NCBI GenBank assembly: GCA_002773985.1
Contig: PEZW01000014.1
Span: 6,477-47,958 of the forward strand
Origin: Candidatus Berkelbacteria bacterium CG10_big_fil_rev_8_21_14_0_10_43_13
GTDB lineage: Bacteria; Patescibacteriota; UBA1384; XYA2-FULL-43-10; 1-14-0-10-43-13
Reading direction: 5' to 3'
Length of the DNA: 41,482 nt
Part shown: positions 38,231 to 41,482 of the stretch, piece after piece
How the letters are laid out: each line of letters starts with the position of its first letter
Position numbering within the stretch: the first letter of the stretch is position 1
Notes under the pieces: generated by a model
Told to the model about the DNA's origin: nothing
The model's database searches: none
The model's input: the letters and a program-made list of their open reading frames with translations, nothing else
Position numbers and translations under genes: made by a program

Positions 38231-40254
38231 GTAAAGATAACATTTCCATCGACGCTGAAAAGAAAAAGACACCAGCTCATGGCATGGGTCACGGACCGAT
38301 GGGACGGGGTATGGTCGGCATGGCTGAAAAGCCAAAGGATTTCAAGGGCACGATGCGAAAATTAATTGCTTATCTGAAGCCGTACCGAGTCCTAATCTCG
38401 GTTGTATTTGTATTTGCAATTGCCAGCACGATCTTTTCAATTGCTAGTCCGAAGATTCTAGGCAACGCCACCAATCAGATTGTTTCAGACTACGTCAAGG
38501 CAAACGCTTACGACCAGATAACTGCCAAGTTACCAGCAGGGTACCAAATTCCGGCCGGTACGAACGGCAACGATTTTCTGAAAAATTTGCCCGAGGCAAT
38601 GCTTTCAAAGATTCATTCCAACACTCTTGATTCGATTAAATCTCTCGACTTATCACAAAAACCAACCTTTAATTTCGGCAAGATAAGGTATTACGCCATC
38701 ATACTTATTTCCCTATACCTTTTTGCCGCCCTGATGACATATATTCAAGGTTGGATTATGTCTGGCGTCGCTCAAGATATTTCATACAAATTAAGACGTC
38801 AAATTTCTGAGAAAATAAATCGGCTACCACTATCCTACTTCGACAAACGCACTTATGGTGATGTTCTCTCAAGAGTTACCAACGACGTTGACACACTGAG
38901 TCAGACGCTCAACCAAAGCTTGTCTCAAGCAGTCTCTTCCGTCGTCATGATTATCGGTATCTTGGCGATGATGTTTTGGATCAATTGGTTGATGACATTG
39001 GTTTCACTCGTCTTGCTGCCGCTTTCTATCTTAATTATTTCTTTTATCGTCAAACGATCTCAAAAATTGTTCAAGGATCAGCAAAATTCCCTTGGTGATA
39101 TCGACGGACATATCGAAGAAATGTATGCTGGCCACAACGTGATGAGGGTTTTCAACGGCAAAGCTCGATCGATCGCTAAGTTCAATTCGATAAACGACAA
39201 ACTTTATGAAAGTAGCTGGAAATCACAGTTCCTCTCTGGTTTGCTAATCCCAATCACAACTTTTGTTGGCAACTTGAATTTCGTCGGCGTTGCCATCGTC
39301 GGTGGCTGGCTGGCAATCAAGGGCACTATTCAAATTGGTGATATCCAGGCCTTCATCCAGTACGTCAATCAGTTCAATCAACCAGTCAGTCAGGTCGCTC
39401 AAATCACCAATGTCCTGCAATCAGCGGCGGCGGCGGCCGAGCGAGTCTTTGAGTTTCTAGAAGAAAAAGATGAACTCGCCGAACTTGCTAAGCCGGTCGT
39501 TTTGAATGAAGTCAAAGGTGCTGTCGAATTTGACAACGTTGTCTTTGGATATAGTCCTGACAAAACTATCATTCATAAGTTTAATACCAAGATCGAGCCC
39601 GGTGCCAAGATCGCTATCGTCGGCCCGACCGGCGCTGGCAAGACCACAATGGTAAACCTACTGATGCGCTTCTATGATGTCAGCAAGGGCGCGATCAAAA
39701 TTGACGGCGTCGATATTCGAGACATGAGACGAGCAGATTTGCGAAAGCTCTTTGGCATGGTTCTCCAAGACACCTGGCTTTTCAATGGCACTCTCAAGGA
39801 CAATATTGCTTATGGAAAACCTGACGCGACAATGAAACAGATTGAATCGGCTGCGGTAGCAGCATCGGCCAACCACTTCATCCACGCCTTGCCACACGGC
39901 TACAAAATGGAATTAAACGAAGAGGCTGATAATATTTCCTCTGGTGAGAAGCAGTTGCTGACAATCGCTCGGGCCATGCTGGCCAAGACACCGATGCTGA
40001 TTCTCGACGAAGCAACCAGTTCAGTCGATACCCGAACGGAAATCCTGATCCAGAAAGCGATGGAAAAACTAATGAAAGGCAAGACCAGCTTCGTCATTGC
40101 CCATCGACTCTCAACAATCCGTAATGCTGACTTGATTCTGGTCATGCGCGACGGCAACATCGTCGAACAGGGCAAACATGAAGAGTTACTAAAGAAAAAA
40201 GGCTTTTACGCTTCTCTCTACAATAGTCAGTTCGTAACCTCAAAAACAGCCTAA
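38227..40254 (+). CDS. ABC exporter half-transporter with canonical ATPase site
   Basis: 675 residues, partner of the preceding gene. The N-terminal extension is Gly/Met/His-rich (HGMGHGPMGRGMVGMAEKP); between the first two helices is a long extracellular insertion of about 75 residues (from about residue 75 to 150). The nucleotide-binding domain has Walker A IVGPTGAGKTTM, Walker B LILDEATSSVD with the catalytic E and switch VIAHRLST, but a divergent signature NISSGEKQLL. Together with the partner it gives one complete and one degenerate ATP site, as in TM287/288-type heterodimers. The substrate is unknown; stop at 40254. Confidence 0.94.
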   Translation: MSKDNISIDAEKKKTPAHGMGHGPMGRGMVGMAEKPKDFKGTMRKLIAYLKPYRVLISVVFVFAIASTIFSIASPKILGNATNQIVSDYVKANAYDQITAKLPAGYQIPAGTNGNDFLKNLPEAMLSKIHSNTLDSIKSLDLSQKPTFNFGKIRYYAIILISLYLFAALMTYIQGWIMSGVAQDISYKLRRQISEKINRLPLSYFDKRTYGDVLSRVTNDVDTLSQTLNQSLSQAVSSVVMIIGILAMMFWINWLMTLVSLVLLPLSILIISFIVKRSQKLFKDQQNSLGDIDGHIEEMYAGHNVMRVFNGKARSIAKFNSINDKLYESSWKSQFLSGLLIPITTFVGNLNFVGVAIVGGWLAIKGTIQIGDIQAFIQYVNQFNQPVSQVAQITNVLQSAAAAAERVFEFLEEKDELAELAKPVVLNEVKGAVEFDNVVFGYSPDKTIIHKFNTKIEPGAKIAIVGPTGAGKTTMVNLLMRFYDVSKGAIKIDGVDIRDMRRADLRKLFGMVLQDTWLFNGTLKDNIAYGKPDATMKQIESAAVAASANHFIHALPHGYKMELNEEADNISSGEKQLLTIARAMLAKTPMLILDEATSSVDTRTEILIQKAMEKLMKGKTSFVIAHRLSTIRNADLILVMRDGNIVEQGKHEELLKKKGFYASLYNSQFVTSKTA

Positions 40255-40281
40255 GATAGGCTGAGATAAATCAAAGAAACA

Positions 40282-41482
40282 CTAAGCGGTAGCTGGAGGT
40301 GAGACCGGTGACACAGAAGCGGCTGGAGTTGTCACAGGTGGTGTAGTTGGCGCTGTCGGCACATTTTCGCCACGCTCTAGCTCTATTCTCTTACTGAGTA
40401 CGTTTAGGTTTTCGTTGGCTAGAACGGTCTGTGGTATAGACTGGCGATAGCCTGTTTTTGCCGCCAGCATCTTATAGACACCTTTGGATAGTATTGCCTG
40501 GAAGTGGCCCTCTTTGTCAGTGACTGCTGTCTTGACCATTCTTTTGGCATCTTCATCCATAATTCTGATCAAGGTTAGAGGGATACCTTTTGAATCTGCT
40601 GTATCGACAACATCACCAAATGGTGAGACTCTTTTGGCTGATCGCAGATTGAGATACCACAGGAATGGATAAATCGGGGCGATGATAATGTTGGTGCGGT
40701 TTTCTGGATGAGTGATAAGTCCAGAGACTGTAACGTATGAGCCAAAGGCTAGACAGACAAATGAGAAGTAGCGCAATGATTTCTCCAATATATCTGAGCG
40801 GTGTAGTGTAGTTGCCTTTTGTCCGACAACCCCAGTGTTCATACTCAGGGCGATGTCTGGTGCGACCAGACTGTTGTTAACGTCGGCCACATCTATGATT
40901 GTGCCTTCATGATACGCGCTTGAATTAGTGGAAACGTTGTACATATCCTTGTGAATATCGAGAGTATATCTGCCAGGTGGGGCGATAAAGGCATATTGAC
41001 CATCAGCATCTGAATACATTGTTTGGACGATCTTTCGCTCATCACTGCCAGTAATTGTTTTGTCGAGTTTGACTAGATCAATCTTTACCTGTGGTATGGC
41101 TAAACCTGTTCCACTCTCAGTCACCTTGCCCCAGTCTTGCTTATCTTTCTTTGGTCGGATTGCCGATAGGAAGAAGAACATAGTTGATCTAATATACTCG
41201 GGAAAACTGAGGAGTGTCAGTGTATTGGCTAGTGACGCTGCTATGGCAGCGGCTATCGCTGCCACCAGTGATGCAATGATTGACACTGATGATGTTTCAA
41301 CCGGTTTTTCTTTTAGTTGCGTCCAAACTTTTCCAAGCAGAGTGCTTTTTTGAATTGTCTGCAGACCTGTTCCCTGACTGATCACTGGCGACGGCGTCTG
41401 AAGCGTAGCTTGCAAGCCAAAACCTGTGGCAACGTTGTCACCGTTTTCAGCTTTTACCTTGTAGGTGTAGGTGGTTGCAGAA
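40282..41482 (-). CDS. Membrane protein with Fn3 and carboxypeptidase-regulatory-like domains (5' end outside window)
   Basis: The frame is open to the window edge, so the N-terminus is missing. The visible part starts with TTYTYKVKAENGDNVATGFG, the last strands of a fibronectin type III domain. It continues with a membrane stretch (VSIIASLVAAIAAAIAASLANTLTLL), a CarboxypepD_reg-like beta domain (GTGLAIPQVKIDLVKLD ... SDADGQYAFIAPPGRYTLDI), a second hydrophobic stretch (YFSFVCLAFGSYVTVSGL and IIAPIYPFLWYLNL), a second such domain (GIPLTLIRIMDEDAKRMVKT ... DKEGHFQAILSKGVYKMLAAKTGY) and a Pro/Thr-rich tail. Probably a surface adhesion or scaffold protein. A TTG at 41415 is a poor start compared with continuing the Fn3 frame. 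Confidence 0.82.
   Translation of the reverse strand, partial: SATTYTYKVKAENGDNVATGFGLQATLQTPSPVISQGTGLQTIQKSTLLGKVWTQLKEKPVETSSVSIIASLVAAIAAAIAASLANTLTLLSFPEYIRSTMFFFLSAIRPKKDKQDWGKVTESGTGLAIPQVKIDLVKLDKTITGSDERKIVQTMYSDADGQYAFIAPPGRYTLDIHKDMYNVSTNSSAYHEGTIIDVADVNNSLVAPDIALSMNTGVVGQKATTLHRSDILEKSLRYFSFVCLAFGSYVTVSGLITHPENRTNIIIAPIYPFLWYLNLRSAKRVSPFGDVVDTADSKGIPLTLIRIMDEDAKRMVKTAVTDKEGHFQAILSKGVYKMLAAKTGYRQSIPQTVLANENLNVLSKRIELERGENVPTAPTTPPVTTPAASVSPVSPPATA

Noticed and set aside
40282-41415. Complete protein starting at the TTG at 41415
   Set aside because: The upstream in-frame residues to the window edge form clear fibronectin type III strands, so the gene is cut by the edge.

Overview
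The window looks like the chromosome of an AT-leaning, small-genome bacterium of the Candidate Phyla Radiation (Patescibacteria). The call is inferred from many compact or trimmed proteins (threonyl-tRNA synthetase without TGS, MiaB without TRAM), membrane-anchored single-domain proteins, no biosynthesis beyond nucleotide salvage, and dense palindromic repeats. TGA is used as a normal stop (for example at the overlap of the two ABC genes near 38227), so the UGA-recoding lineages (Gracilibacteria, SR1) are unlikely. No marker here fixes the lineage further.

Layout. 1-2.4 kb: zinc-ribbon protein, tyrosine recombinase, MiaB. 2.4-5 kb (minus): thrS and a GNAT acetyltransferase, preceded by a structured leader resembling a miniature threonine T-box. 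5-10.3 kb (minus): a compact dTMP/dNTP cluster: dUTPase, thymidylate kinase, serine hydroxymethyltransferase, thymidylate synthase, dihydrofolate reductase, a P-loop kinase and dCMP deaminase. Together they cover dCTP/dUTP-to-dTTP conversion plus the folate cycle thymidylate synthase needs. 10.4-12.2 kb: tRNA-Val(GAC), inositol-monophosphatase-like protein, tRNA-Val(CAC), a CYTH protein and a chimeric tRNA copy. 12.4-13.8 kb: an XRE-Hsp20 fusion under a palindromic operator and a membrane-tethered methyltransferase. 13.8-14.5 kb: a GC-rich cassette with two related small genes. 14.8-15.2 kb: tmRNA. 15.4-18.8 kb: two membrane-anchored surface proteins and an ArsP/DUF318 permease. 18.9-23 kb: membrane protein, NatAB-like ABC exporter, ArsR-type regulator, glutaredoxin, cyclophilin.

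23-28.9 kb: an EamA transporter fused to riboflavin kinase, YtxH, HIT, DUF378 and DUF4342 proteins, ZIP transporter, lone receiver domain and a large unknown membrane protein. 28.9-35 kb: RsmH, SmpB, AI-2E-like permease, CsaA, tRNA-Arg(CCT), HU, YmdB, RNase Y. 35-36.4 kb: tRNA-Glu(TTC) with a broken copy, GIY-YIG protein, tRNA-Lys(CTT) and another GC-rich mini-gene. 36.4-40.3 kb: a heterodimeric ABC exporter. The right edge holds an incomplete surface protein.

Most notable are the EamA-riboflavin kinase fusion (uptake coupled to trapping as FMN), the XRE-Hsp20 fusion with its own operator and an internal ribosome site, the miniature T-box-like leader with a kink-turn and an apical ACC loop, and repeated duplication and palindrome formation around tRNA genes, with palindromic sequence inside the T-loop of broken tRNA copies.
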